DNA of 14,463 nucleotides from JBBSEZ01 sp038239195 (GCA_038239195.1 JBBSEZ010000252.1:1-14463); one strand, 5' to 3'. Positions 1 through 7,430 are shown, counted from the stretch's first letter. Notes: generated from the sequence alone by a model not told the origin. Program-made: numbers and translations.

Positions 1-128
1 GGGGGTCACAAGGTGTGGGGTTGAGATGAGGACCTGGGTGTGGCCCCGCGGCTACCCCCTGTTTCTTACACCTTGACCCCCCCTCACCTTGACCCCCCCT
101 CACCTTGTCACCCCCTCACCTTGTCATC
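1..128. repeat. 16-bp tandem repeat with an inverted copy, left edge
   Basis: The heptamer CACCTTG recurs at 69, 85, 101 and 117, an exact 16-bp period. The first two units are identical (CACCTTGACCCCCCCT). The third is CACCTTGTCACCCCCT, and the fourth decays after about 12 bases. An inverted near-copy lies at 1-15 (GGGGGTCACAAGGTG), so the region could fold back on itself. It sits just downstream of the RND adaptor stop. I see no gene in 1-166. It may be an intergenic minisatellite or a transcription-end structure. Confidence 0.7.
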
Positions 129-166
129 CGAAAGAGGCCCGACCGGGCCGTTCATTTGCCGCAACT

Positions 167-1777
167 TCACCCTTCCCCGAGGTTGTTCTTCAGCAGTTCG
201 GACCGCAGGACCGCGCTACCTTTCGCCACCACCAACTCCCCGGGGAGCACGCCGGCGATGATCTCGGTGTTGCCGCCGTCCCGGGCGCCGGGCCGGACGG
301 TGCGGGTGTGGAACACCTTCGGGGCGCCCTCTTCGAGGTAGTTCTTGTCGCGGACGAACACGACGTGGCAATCGCCCTCCCACTGGACCGCCTCGCTGGG
401 CACGACCACGGCCTGCTCCTCGCGCCGGAGGATGACCTTGCCCGACCCGAAGCTGGAGTCGCGCAGGTGGCCGGCGGCGTTGGCCAGTTCGGCACGGGCC
501 CGCACCGTGCGGGTGCGTTTGTCCACGGCGGTGCTGACCCAGGAGACCGAGCCGGCCGCCTCCGGGCCGCCATCCGGCCGAAAGCGGACCGGCTGTCCCG
601 GCACCACGGAGCGCGCGTCTTCCAGCCGGAGGTGGAGGGTCAGCATCATGCGCCGGGTATCGGCCACCACGAACAGCACCTTCGCGTTATCGACCACCTC
701 GCCGACGACCACCTCGCGGGAGACCACCTTGCCGGCGAGGGGGGCCAGCAAGGGCGTCAGGTTGGAGGGCGCCTCCTTGCTGTCGAGGACGGACTTCGCG
801 ACGGCGGGCGGCAGCCCAAGCGTCCGCACCCGCAGGCGGAGCGCCTCGGGGGACAGCCCCTTCACGTCCTCGGCCCGGATCGGCAGGCCGAAGTTCCCCA
901 GGGCCTGCTCGGCGCCGAACAGGCGCACCTGGGCCTGCTGGAAGTCGGCCTCGGCCTGCCTCAACTTGGCCTCCGGGACGGAGTCGGCCGCCGAACTCAG
1001 CCGCTCCAGCGTCTTGCCGTGGAGGAAGACGTCGCCGACCGCCTGGAGGAAGTCTCCCTTGGCCTTGCCCACCTCCGCAGCGTCCACCAGCGCCAGCACG
1101 TCTCCCTTTTTGACGTCCTGGCCAACCACCTTGTCCACGCGCCAGACGGTGCCCCGGACGCGCGACGACAGCCTGGCCACGCGGGTCGGGTCGTAGGTGA
1201 CCTCTCCATTGGCGCGGACGGACTCGGTGACGGGCGACTCCCAGACGGGGACCACGTCCACGCCGGCCCTGGAAACGGCCTCCTCGGAGGCGAACTGGAT
1301 GCGGCGCAGGTGGAGCTTGCACTTGCTGGCGTTCTCGGCCCGCGGGGCGAACGCCAGCGCCCGCCGCGCTCGCTCCCGGGCCTCGGGCGCGACCTTGGGC
1401 GAGTAGCTCAGTTGGGCAATCTCGGGGTGCTCCCAGGGGCACTCGTGGACGCCATGAACGCGGCACCAGCCGGGCGGCTTGGCCCGGGGCCAGGTCGCCG
1501 GGTTGCACTCGACGCACACGGTCTCCGCCACGGCGTGTTCGGCACACCAGTCGTCCTTGCCGGCGCTCGGGGCGCCCGTCAACGCGGAGAGCTTGGAGAG
1601 CTTCCAGCCCGTGCGGTGGCCGGCGTAGGCCAGCCCCGCCAGGACCAGCAGGATGAGCAAGTTGGGGATCGTCCGAGCCACCCGGCCGAGGCGAGAGGGC
1701 GCCGGTCGCTGGCAGGCGATCGGGGCCTGGCGGGCCGGTGGTTCGAGGACGTGGACGTTGGTCGTGGTCTCGCTCAC
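167..1777 (-). CDS. RND efflux periplasmic adaptor (CusB/CzcB-like) with Cys/His-rich N-terminal domain
   Basis: This is a membrane-fusion protein of a tripartite heavy-metal RND exporter, linking an inner-membrane pump to an outer-membrane channel. The predicted protein is 536 residues. One membrane segment lies at about 38-53. It is followed by a periplasmic Cys/His cluster (C78, H81, C88, C91, C105, H108, H111, C113, H117) resembling a metal-binding ribbon. The HlyD-type core follows: a first lipoyl half near 200-235 (SSRVRGTVWRVDKVVGQDVKKG), a helical hairpin at about 237-330, a second lipoyl half near 343-372 (APLAGKVVSREVVVGE), then beta-barrel and membrane-proximal parts ending with LPGELVV. 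I chose the GTG start at 1777 because AAGGAGG lies 6 nt upstream; the open frame runs about eight codons further. The partner pump gene is not in the window; it may lie beyond position 1. The metal (Cu/Ag or Co/Zn/Cd) is not settled. Confidence 0.9.
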   Translation of the reverse strand: MSETTTNVHVLEPPARQAPIACQRPAPSRLGRVARTIPNLLILLVLAGLAYAGHRTGWKLSKLSALTGAPSAGKDDWCAEHAVAETVCVECNPATWPRAKPPGWCRVHGVHECPWEHPEIAQLSYSPKVAPEARERARRALAFAPRAENASKCKLHLRRIQFASEEAVSRAGVDVVPVWESPVTESVRANGEVTYDPTRVARLSSRVRGTVWRVDKVVGQDVKKGDVLALVDAAEVGKAKGDFLQAVGDVFLHGKTLERLSSAADSVPEAKLRQAEADFQQAQVRLFGAEQALGNFGLPIRAEDVKGLSPEALRLRVRTLGLPPAVAKSVLDSKEAPSNLTPLLAPLAGKVVSREVVVGEVVDNAKVLFVVADTRRMMLTLHLRLEDARSVVPGQPVRFRPDGGPEAAGSVSWVSTAVDKRTRTVRARAELANAAGHLRDSSFGSGKVILRREEQAVVVPSEAVQWEGDCHVVFVRDKNYLEEGAPKVFHTRTVRPGARDGGNTEIIAGVLPGELVVAKGSAVLRSELLKNNLGEG

Positions 1778-1783
1778 GGACGG

Positions 1784-1790
1784 CCTCCTT
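1784..1790 (-). promoter_or_regulatory. Ribosome-binding site of the RND adaptor
   Basis: The minus strand reads AAGGAGG, then a 6-nt spacer, then GTG at 1777. This near-perfect Shine-Dalgarno sequence decides the start over the upstream in-frame GTG at 1801. Confidence 0.75.
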
Positions 1791-1959
1791 CGAGGGCGCA
1801 CGATCCACTCCCCGGGTGCCGCACCGAACGCGCGGCGGCGCCAGAGGGGAAGGTCAATAGTCTTGGTGGAGTTGTTGCGGAGGCGCCCGGCTGCGCGAGA
1901 GGCGCAACGGAGGCCCAGCCAGCGAGGCGAGCGCGAGGAGGCGCGCCCGGGCGGTGCCG

Positions 1960-2442
1960 TCAGGCCCTGGGCGGGCGAGCCAGCAGACTGGTGAAGGGGG
2001 AAGTGTAGAGGGGGGCAACTTCGGCGAGGCTATCGCCCAGGCAGGCGGACGCGAACAAGAAAGGCGCGGCCGGCGCCAGGCAGGGCACCTTGGCCACGCT
2101 ACAGAACGCGCAGCCTCCCGGGGAGGGGCAGGGCCGCCCCTTTGGAACATCTGGACAGGACGGGCCGCACGGGCACCGCTCCGGTTCGGCTACGACGGGT
2201 GAAGGCGGGAGCGTTACGCGGCACGCCTTCTTCGCGCAGCGCTTGCAGCACGAAGTGGGCTTGTCGGCAGAGGCGGTGCCCTGCGCGGCAAGGACGAGGG
2301 GCCGGGTGGGCTGCGCGACCTGACGGGCGGGCGACAGGGCGGCCACGAGGCGCATCCCGAGGGGCGCGCCGGCGTGCGTGTTGGCGGCGAGGAACGCCGC
2401 CAAACTCACCCAGGCAACCAGACGCAGCCACTTGCGAGGCAT
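1960..2442 (-). CDS. Secreted Cys-rich protein of unknown function
   Basis: I do not recognise this family. The product is 160 residues with a signal peptide (MPRKWLRLVAWVSLAAF, probable cleavage after about residue 24). The mature part has 12 cysteines, including SCCKRCAKKAC, CPCG and GGCAFC, and a hydrophobic, Cys-poor C-terminus. I chose the ATG at 2442 because the signal peptide begins there; the open frame extends 25 codons upstream without a signal-like sequence. A GAGGG lies upstream but at a long distance. Layout (signal peptide, Cys pairs, CPC motif) resembles the genes at 3232-3621 and 11282-11725. It lies between the RND adaptor and the Cys-Cys repeat protein, so a metal-linked extracytoplasmic role is inferred. 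A sigma-70-like promoter is visible upstream. Confidence 0.7.
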   Translation of the reverse strand: MPRKWLRLVAWVSLAAFLAANTHAGAPLGMRLVAALSPARQVAQPTRPLVLAAQGTASADKPTSCCKRCAKKACRVTLPPSPVVAEPERCPCGPSCPDVPKGRPCPSPGGCAFCSVAKVPCLAPAAPFLFASACLGDSLAEVAPLYTSPFTSLLARPPRA

Positions 2443-2515
2443 GGTCGGTTTGTGCTTCCCTCGTAAGGTTTGAGAAGGCGCGCCGCTTTGGAGCGGAACT
2501 CCAGCCACACTCGTC

Positions 2516-2545
2516 ATGTTACCTTCACGGCGGGCACTCCGTCAA
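2516..2545 (-). promoter_or_regulatory. Putative sigma-70-type promoter of the 1960-2442 gene
   Basis: The minus strand shows TTGACG (complement of 2540-2545), an 18-nt spacer, and TAACAT (2516-2521). The match to consensus is 5/6 and 4/6. It would give a leader of roughly 65-70 nt before the ATG at 2442. No transcript evidence is available. Confidence 0.45.
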
Positions 2546-2638
2546 CGCATCTCTATCTACGTTCTCATCGGCTTTCCGGGCGGCACTCTTCAGCACGTGC
2601 GGCCGCGAGAGGCAGGAACACGAAGACAAAGCCTGGGC

Positions 2639-2657
2639 GGGCGGCCAGCGGCCGCCC
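2639..2657 (-). terminator. Hairpin terminator after the Cys-Cys repeat gene
   Basis: A perfect 8-bp GC-only stem (GGGCGGCC/GGCCGCCC) with a 3-nt loop (AGC) lies about 20 nt beyond the stop codon at 2677. On the minus strand it is followed, after a few bases, by a moderately T-rich stretch (GGCTTTGTCTT). Confidence 0.5.
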
Positions 2658-2676
2658 ACCCGGGATGAATGCCCGG

Positions 2677-3141
2677 CTACTTCACGCAGCAGGACTTTGT
2701 CAGCGCCTTGGCGGTCGCTGGGGCGCAGCAGCCCGTCTTGGCGGTGGTGCAGCACGCCTGCGGCGGGTCGCAGCAGGGGAGGCCGGCGGCGCAGCAGTCG
2801 CCCTCCTCACAACACGGCGAGCCGGGGAAGCAGCAATCCGAGCCGGGGAAGCAGCAGTCGCCCTTCGCCGCGGTTTTCGCGACGGGCTGGGCCTTCGCCG
2901 CCCCGCAGCACGGCCCGTCCGGGCAGCAACTCGCGCCGGAGGCGCAGCAATCGACCTTGGCGCTCGCCTTGGTCTCGGCGCAGCAGGGCGAGCCGGGGTA
3001 GCAGCAGTCCGAACCGGGGAAGCAGCAGTCGGCGCCGGGGGCGCAGCAGGAGCCGGACCGGGCGAACGCGCCGGCCCACGTGGCGCCGGCGATGGCCAGG
3101 GCGACGGCCACGGTCAGGGCCGCGAACATCTTCACGCGCAT
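2677..3141 (-). CDS. Secreted Cys-Cys repeat protein, metallothionein-like (novel-looking)
   Basis: This 154-residue protein has an N-terminal signal peptide (hydrophobic residues 5-25) and 30 cysteines, all in 15 adjacent Cys-Cys pairs: 32, 39, 46, 53, 65, 72, 78, 96, 103, 110, 116, 123, 130, 138 and 151 (first Cys of each). Many pairs are seven residues apart, with the unit CCxPGxx (for example CCFPGSD, CCYPGSP). A block at 32-54 is repeated at about 96-111. Linkers are rich in Ala, Lys and Thr. There are no His residues and no single Cys. Start: ATG at 3141 with GGAGG 6 nt upstream; the frame's earlier start lacks a good site. Soft-metal binding is inferred from composition and from the neighbouring CopA and RND genes. 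An alternative is a disulfide-rich surface protein. I know of no named family with this exact pattern. Confidence 0.85.
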   Translation of the reverse strand: MRVKMFAALTVAVALAIAGATWAGAFARSGSCCAPGADCCFPGSDCCYPGSPCCAETKASAKVDCCASGASCCPDGPCCGAAKAQPVAKTAAKGDCCFPGSDCCFPGSPCCEEGDCCAAGLPCCDPPQACCTTAKTGCCAPATAKALTKSCCVK

Positions 3142-3231
3142 ACGAAACCTCCAGAGTCGTTGATGGTCTGGCAAAAGGGCATGTCACGGGGCCACGTCGG
3201 GGAGGCACAAGCGCCTCGGAGACGTGCCGGG

Positions 3232-3621
3232 CTAACACAGCCAGACGCAATGGAGGAGGTGTCGAGGAGGTTTCCGGTGCGGGGACAGCAAGGGACAGGC
3301 AGCTCGCAAGGGGACCGCGAGGGCCGACGGGGCCTCGACCGCCGCCGGCAAGGAAAGGTCGAGGGCGATCGCCTTGGGGCCATCGGGTGGGGTGGCGTTG
3401 CGGCCCGAGCAAGGACACTCGCCGGGCTGGGCCGGAGCTTTGCCCGGCGCCTGCGAGTGGCCACAGGTGCCGGCCCCCTCGGACGGGCAGCAGCATCGCC
3501 CGCCGGTGAGCGGGCAGCACGGGGCCGCGCTCGCGCGCGGCATCATGCAGCACCAGCCCAGAGGCAGTGCCAGGGGCAAGGCACAGGCCAACACCAGGAA
3601 ACGCGCGAACCGCGAAGGCAT
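3232..3621 (-). CDS. Small secreted Cys-rich protein
   Basis: Family not recognised. The product is 129 residues with a signal peptide (RFLVLACALPLALPLGW). The mature part is Cys-rich: WCC, PCC, RCCCP, a CPC motif (ECPCSG), and a C-terminal stretch ending LLHCVWLC. Its general plan resembles the 11282-11725 protein, which has FCCC early, a CPC motif in the middle and a Cys-final C-terminus, and more weakly the 1960-2442 protein. The gene is 90 bp upstream of the Cys-Cys repeat gene, and the two may share the promoter seen at 3656-3685. An extracytoplasmic, metal-linked role is inferred from context only. The ATG at 3621 starts directly at the signal peptide; its Shine-Dalgarno sequence is weak. 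Confidence 0.7.
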   Translation of the reverse strand: MPSRFARFLVLACALPLALPLGWCCMMPRASAAPCCPLTGGRCCCPSEGAGTCGHSQAPGKAPAQPGECPCSGRNATPPDGPKAIALDLSLPAAVEAPSALAVPLRAACPLLSPHRKPPRHLLHCVWLC

Positions 3622-3655
3622 GGTCGTTGCACAGGGGCAAGGTGAAGAAGAGACT

Positions 3656-3685
3656 ATTCTAGCACGGCCGTTGTCGCCCGGTCAA
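3656..3685 (-). promoter_or_regulatory. Putative sigma-70-type promoter of the small Cys-rich gene (3621)
   Basis: The minus strand carries TTGACC (3680-3685), an 18-nt spacer, and TAGAAT (3656-3661). Each hexamer matches the consensus at 5 of 6 positions. The expected start is near 3649, about 28 nt before the ATG at 3621. The -35 box lies inside the palindrome at 3676-3691. Confidence 0.6.
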
Positions 3686-3691
3686 CCGGGC
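3676..3691. other. Palindrome overlapping a -35 box (operator or terminator)
   Basis: GCCCGG-TCAA-CCGGGC is a perfect 6-bp inverted repeat with a 4-nt loop, about 50 bp beyond the transporter stop at 3742. It could end the transporter transcript. Because it brackets the -35 element of the next promoter, it could also be a repressor site. The sequence alone does not separate the two. Confidence 0.4.
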
Positions 3692-3741
3692 TTCGGGCGA
3701 ACCCGGCGGTCGAGCGGGCGGGACGGTCCCGTTCGATGGCC

Positions 3742-4815
3742 TCAGTGTTCGTGACGGTGGTGGATGTCCGGGTAGTGCGGGTGCGTGTGGCGGATCGCCG
3801 CGTGCCGGTGGGCGTGGCTGTGGGGCTCGCCTGGCGGGCCTGTCGGCAGATGCTCGTGCTGGTGGTGTTCGTCGTGGACGTGCAGGTGGTCGTGCTCCGT
3901 CGGCTCGTGCTCGTGCTCGTGCTCGTGCCGTTCGGTCAGGTGGAGCCAGACGCCCACCCCCATGAGGGCGGCGGCCAGGAGGAAGGCGGCGGTGACGCCT
4001 TCCCCCAGCACGAGTACCGCGGCGGCGACCCCAACGAAGGGGGCCACCGAGAAGTACGCCCCGGTGCGCGCCGTCCCGAGGTGCCGCAGGGCCAGTACGA
4101 AAAACACCAAGCTGACCCCGTAGCCCAGTAGCCCCAGCACGCCCGCCGCCAGCACGCTGAGGGCGCCCGGCATGCTGACGCCGACGGTCAAGGCAATCGC
4201 CAGGTTAGCGGCCCCCGCCACCAGTCCCTTTGTCGCCGCGATCTGGAGCGGGTCGCCCGCCGACACCTTGCGGGTCAGGTTGTTGTCGATGGCCCAGGCC
4301 AGGCATGCCCCGGCGATGGCCAGCGGCCCCCAGGGGACGCTCAACTCGGGCCGGCCCTCCCAGGACAGCAGCAGGCCGCCGGCGGTGATCGCGGCCATGC
4401 CCAGAGCGATGCGGCGGTCGAAGTTCTCCCGGAACACCACCCACGCCAGGACGGCGGTCAAGACGCCCTCCAGGTTGAGCAGCAGCGAGGCCGTGGCGGC
4501 GGGCGTCGCCACCAGCCCCAGCATGAGCAGCAGCGGGCCGACCACGCCGCCCGAGACGATCGCCCCGGCGAGCCAGGGGAGGTCCGTCCAAGCCAAGGGG
4601 GCCTCGCGGGCTTCCTTCGGCTTCAGCAGCCTCGCCCCCCACCGCCACGAGGTCAGTCCGATGCCCGAACCGAGGTAGAGCAAACCAGCGAGCAGCACGG
4701 GCTCTACTCGCCCCACCAGGACTTTCGCGAACGGCGTGCTGAGGCCGAACAGCACGGCGGCACCGAGGGCGAACGCGACCCCAGGGCCGGAGGCCTTGCT
4801 TGCCGGAAGACTCAT
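3742..4815 (-). CDS. EamA/DMT-family transporter with His-rich cytoplasmic or periplasmic tail
   Basis: The 357-residue protein has about ten predicted membrane segments in two EamA-like halves (roughly residues 12-145 and 155-290). Visible features include LFGLSTPFAKVLVG at the start, GLVATPAATASLLLNLEGV in the first half and AYFSVAPFVGVAAAVLVLGE in the second, all typical of the drug/metabolite transporter superfamily. The last 66 residues are a hydrophilic tail with 24 histidines (HEHEHEHE, HVHDEHH, HSHAHRH), which should bind Zn, Ni, Co or Cu. EamA proteins are usually about 300 residues, so the tail is an addition. It follows copA by 76 bp on the same strand, with a strong hairpin between them. 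ATG at 4815 is preceded by AAAGGGG. The substrate is unknown; metal or metal-complex transport is inferred from the tail and neighbours. Confidence 0.85.
   Translation of the reverse strand: MSLPASKASGPGVAFALGAAVLFGLSTPFAKVLVGRVEPVLLAGLLYLGSGIGLTSWRWGARLLKPKEAREAPLAWTDLPWLAGAIVSGGVVGPLLLMLGLVATPAATASLLLNLEGVLTAVLAWVVFRENFDRRIALGMAAITAGGLLLSWEGRPELSVPWGPLAIAGACLAWAIDNNLTRKVSAGDPLQIAATKGLVAGAANLAIALTVGVSMPGALSVLAAGVLGLLGYGVSLVFFVLALRHLGTARTGAYFSVAPFVGVAAAVLVLGEGVTAAFLLAAALMGVGVWLHLTERHEHEHEHEPTEHDHLHVHDEHHQHEHLPTGPPGEPHSHAHRHAAIRHTHPHYPDIHHRHEH
3903..3926. repeat. Hexanucleotide tandem repeat in the His tail coding sequence
   Basis: GCTCGT occurs four times in perfect tandem on the plus strand, encoding alternating His and Glu on the minus strand. 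Gain or loss of one unit keeps the frame and changes the number of histidines. Confidence 0.8.
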
Positions 4816-4834
4816 GGCCGCCCCTTTCTCGAGG

Positions 4835-4865
4835 GGCCGCGGCAGGCACGCGACCTGCCGCGGCC
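4835..4865 (-). terminator. Strong hairpin between copA and the EamA gene
   Basis: A perfect 12-bp inverted repeat (GGCCGCGGCAGG/CCTGCCGCGGCC) with a 7-nt loop lies 26 nt beyond the copA stop and about 20 nt before the EamA start. No T-run follows. It is probably a terminator or attenuator that lowers read-through from copA into the transporter gene. Confidence 0.55.
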
Positions 4866-4891
4866 GGGCTCATCATTCTGGTCCACGGGCG

Positions 4892-7348
4892 TCAGAGCTT
4901 GGCACGTCGCAACCTTAGGGCGTTGCCGACCACGGACAGGGAGCTGAGGCTCATGGCCGCGCTGGCCCAGATGGGGCTAATCAGCCCCGCCTTCCCCAGG
5001 AAGGGGTACAGCAGCCCGGCCGCCACGGGCACCGCCAGCACGTTGTAGACGAAGGCCAGGAACAGGTTCTGCCGGATGTTCCTCATGGTGGCCCGACTCA
5101 GCCGCCGGGCGCGGGCGATCCCGCGCAGGTCGCCCTGCACCAGGGTCACGCCGGCCGACTCCATCGCCACGTCGGTGCCCGTGCCCATCGCGATGCCGAC
5201 CTCCGCCTGGGCCAGCGCCGGGGCGTCGTTCACGCCGTCGCCGGCCATCGCCACCACGCGCCCCTCTCTCTGGAGGCGCTTCACCACCTCGGCCTTCTGC
5301 TGGGGCAGCACCTCGGCGATCACCTCGTCCACGCCGACCAGACGGGCCACTGCCTCGGCCGTGACGCGGCTGTCGCCCGTGAGCATGATGACCCGCAGGC
5401 CGTCGTCGTGGAGTTGCCGGATCGCCTCCGGCGTCGAGGGGCGCACCGGGTCGGCCACGCCGAGCAGCCCGGCCAGCCGGCCGTCCACCGCGACCAGGAC
5501 CACCGTCTGGCCCTCGCCGCGCAGGGCATCGAGGCGGGCCTGCAAGGCGCCCGCGTCAACGCCTCGCTCCAGGAGGAGGGCGGCGTTGCCCAGGGCGACT
5601 GCCCGCCCCTCCACCGTGCCGGCCACGCCCTTGCCGGTGAGGGACTCGAAGCCGACGGCCGGGGCCGGTTGCAAGCCCCGGGCCTCGGCGCCCTGGACGA
5701 TGGCGCCGGCCAGCGGGTGTTCGCTGCCGCGCTCCAGGCCGGCCGCCAGGCGCAGCAGATCGTCGGCCGAGAAGCCCGCCGCCGGCTCGACCGTGACCAG
5801 GCGGGGCTTGCCCTCCGTCAGGGTGCCCGTCTTGTCCACGACCAGCGTGTCGGCCTTGCCGAAGATTTCCAGGGCCTCGGCGTTCTTGATCAGCACGCCG
5901 CTCTCGGCCCCCCGGCCGGTGCCGACCATGACCGCCATCGGGGTTGCCAGGCCCAGCGCGCAGGGGCAGGCGACGATGAGGACCGCTACGGCGTTGACGA
6001 GGGCGTGCGCCCAGTTCGGGGCCGGGCCCCACGCCCCCCAGACGAGGAAGGTCGCGGCGGCCGCGGCCAGCACGGCGGGGACGAAGAAGGCGGAGACGCG
6101 GTTGACCAGGCGCTCCACCGGCGCCCGGCTGCGCTGGGCCTCGCCGACCATGCGCACGATCTGGGCCAGCACCGTGTCGGCCCCGACGCGGTCGGCCCGC
6201 ACGAGCAGGCCGCCGGTGCCGTTCACGGTGCCGCCGACGACTTTGGCGCCCGCCTCCTTTTCCACGGGGATCGGCTCGCCGGAGATCATCGCCTCGTCCA
6301 CAGAGCTGTGCCCCTCGGTAACGGTCCCATCGACCGGCACCTTCTCCCCCGGGCGCACGCGCAGCAGGTCGCCGGCACGGACGTGGGCCAGCGGGACGTC
6401 TTCCTCCCGGCCATCGGCGCGGACCACGCGGGCCGTCTTCGGCGCCAGGCCCAGCAGCTTGCGGATGGCGCCGCTGGTCTGGCCCCGCGCCCTCACTTCG
6501 AGGACTTGCCCCAGCAGCACCAGGACCGTCACCACAGCCGCCGTGTCGAAGTACGGCTCCACGGCGCCGGCCGCCGAGCGGAAGCCTTCGGGGAAAGCCC
6601 CCGGCACGGCGGTGGCGGCCAGGCTGTAGGCGTAGGCGGCGCCAACGCCCAGGGCGATCAGCGTGAACATGTTGGGGCTGCGGTGCAGCACCGAGGCCCA
6701 GGCCCGCTCGAAGAAGGGCCAGCCGCACCACAGGACCACGGGCGTGGCCAGGGCGAGCTGCGCCCAGTTGACCAGGGCCACGTGCGTGTGGAGAAATTGC
6801 AGCGCGTGCCCGGGGACCATGTCGGCCATCGCGAGCAGGAAGACCGGCAGGCTGAGGGCCAGGCCAACCCAGAAGCGGCGGCTCATGTCGGCGAGCTCGG
6901 GGTTGGGGCCTTCCTCCGCAGTGACGGTGCGCGGTTCCAGCGGCATGCCGCACTTCGGGCAACTCCCCGGGTGGTCGCTCACCACCTCCGGGTGCATGGG
7001 ACAGGAATACTCCACCTTGGTGGGTGGCGCCGCCCCGCCCTCCGGCTCCAGGGCCATGCCGCACTTCGGGCAGGGCCCGGGGCGACCCTGTCGCACCTCC
7101 GGGTGCATCGGGCAGGTGTAGACCACGCCGGCGGGGCCCTCGGGGGTGGGGGGAGGCACCGCGCCGCTCGCGTAGCGCTCGGGGCTCGCCTGGAACTTGT
7201 GCAGGCAGTGCGTGCTGCAAAAGTGGTAGGCCTTGCCCTCGTGGATGGTCGAGCCCGCGGCGGCGGTGGGATCGACGGCCATGCCGCAAACCGGGTCGGT
7301 CGCGGTCGGCGAGAGGGGGAGCGAGGTCAGTGGGGGCCGGGGGCTCAT
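4892..7348 (-). CDS. copA: Cu(+)-exporting P1B-type ATPase with YHS and two heavy-metal-binding domains
   Basis: This inner-membrane ATPase exports Cu(+)/Ag(+) from the cytoplasm; 818 residues. N-terminal modules: YHS-type domain (DPVCGM at 18-23, FCSTHC at 43-48), then two heavy-metal-binding domains (CPMHPE at 79-84 and 116-121, each followed by CPKCGM). There is no classical N-terminal HMA (GMxCxxC) domain. The ATPase core shows the SGE loop at 356-358, the membrane CPC site at 461-463, phosphorylated D505 in DKTGT, HP at 544-545, TGD at 657-659 and GDGVNDAP at 703-710. Y768-N769 and MxxSS at 799-803 fit the Cu(+) (P1B-1) signature. The ATG at 7348 follows AAAGGA by a 7-nt gap; the frame opens 14 codons earlier without such a site. 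Faces the plus-strand lipoprotein gene at 7500 across 151 bp. Confidence 0.95.
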   Translation of the reverse strand: MSPRPPLTSLPLSPTATDPVCGMAVDPTAAAGSTIHEGKAYHFCSTHCLHKFQASPERYASGAVPPPTPEGPAGVVYTCPMHPEVRQGRPGPCPKCGMALEPEGGAAPPTKVEYSCPMHPEVVSDHPGSCPKCGMPLEPRTVTAEEGPNPELADMSRRFWVGLALSLPVFLLAMADMVPGHALQFLHTHVALVNWAQLALATPVVLWCGWPFFERAWASVLHRSPNMFTLIALGVGAAYAYSLAATAVPGAFPEGFRSAAGAVEPYFDTAAVVTVLVLLGQVLEVRARGQTSGAIRKLLGLAPKTARVVRADGREEDVPLAHVRAGDLLRVRPGEKVPVDGTVTEGHSSVDEAMISGEPIPVEKEAGAKVVGGTVNGTGGLLVRADRVGADTVLAQIVRMVGEAQRSRAPVERLVNRVSAFFVPAVLAAAAATFLVWGAWGPAPNWAHALVNAVAVLIVACPCALGLATPMAVMVGTGRGAESGVLIKNAEALEIFGKADTLVVDKTGTLTEGKPRLVTVEPAAGFSADDLLRLAAGLERGSEHPLAGAIVQGAEARGLQPAPAVGFESLTGKGVAGTVEGRAVALGNAALLLERGVDAGALQARLDALRGEGQTVVLVAVDGRLAGLLGVADPVRPSTPEAIRQLHDDGLRVIMLTGDSRVTAEAVARLVGVDEVIAEVLPQQKAEVVKRLQREGRVVAMAGDGVNDAPALAQAEVGIAMGTGTDVAMESAGVTLVQGDLRGIARARRLSRATMRNIRQNLFLAFVYNVLAVPVAAGLLYPFLGKAGLISPIWASAAMSLSSLSVVGNALRLRRAKL

Positions 7349-7430
7349 GTTGTGTTCCTTTGCGAGAACCGGTCGGACTGGGGCGATCACTTCTGCTCGT
7401 TCGTGGGGCCCCTCTCCGGCAACTCTCCTC

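Noticed and set aside
89..2008. 639-residue plus-strand frame
   Set aside because: It is antisense to the RND adaptor, which has clear HlyD motifs and a ribosome-binding site. The frame is Gly/Arg/His-rich without domain logic, as expected for a GC-rich shadow.
2810..3030. Repeated 21-bp blocks as an independent DNA repeat element
   Set aside because: They are explained by the repeated CCFPGSD/CCFPGSP units of the Cys-Cys protein in its reading frame.
2142..3645. Plus-strand frames of 391 and 455 residues
   Set aside because: They lie opposite the Cys-rich genes and are Arg/Ser/Gly-rich without signals or motifs; the minus-strand products have signal peptides, and the Cys-Cys repeat gene also has a good ribosome-binding site.
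3903..3926. CRISPR-like or regulatory repeat array
   Set aside because: The repeats are six bases, contiguous, without spacers, and explained by the His/Glu codons of the transporter tail.
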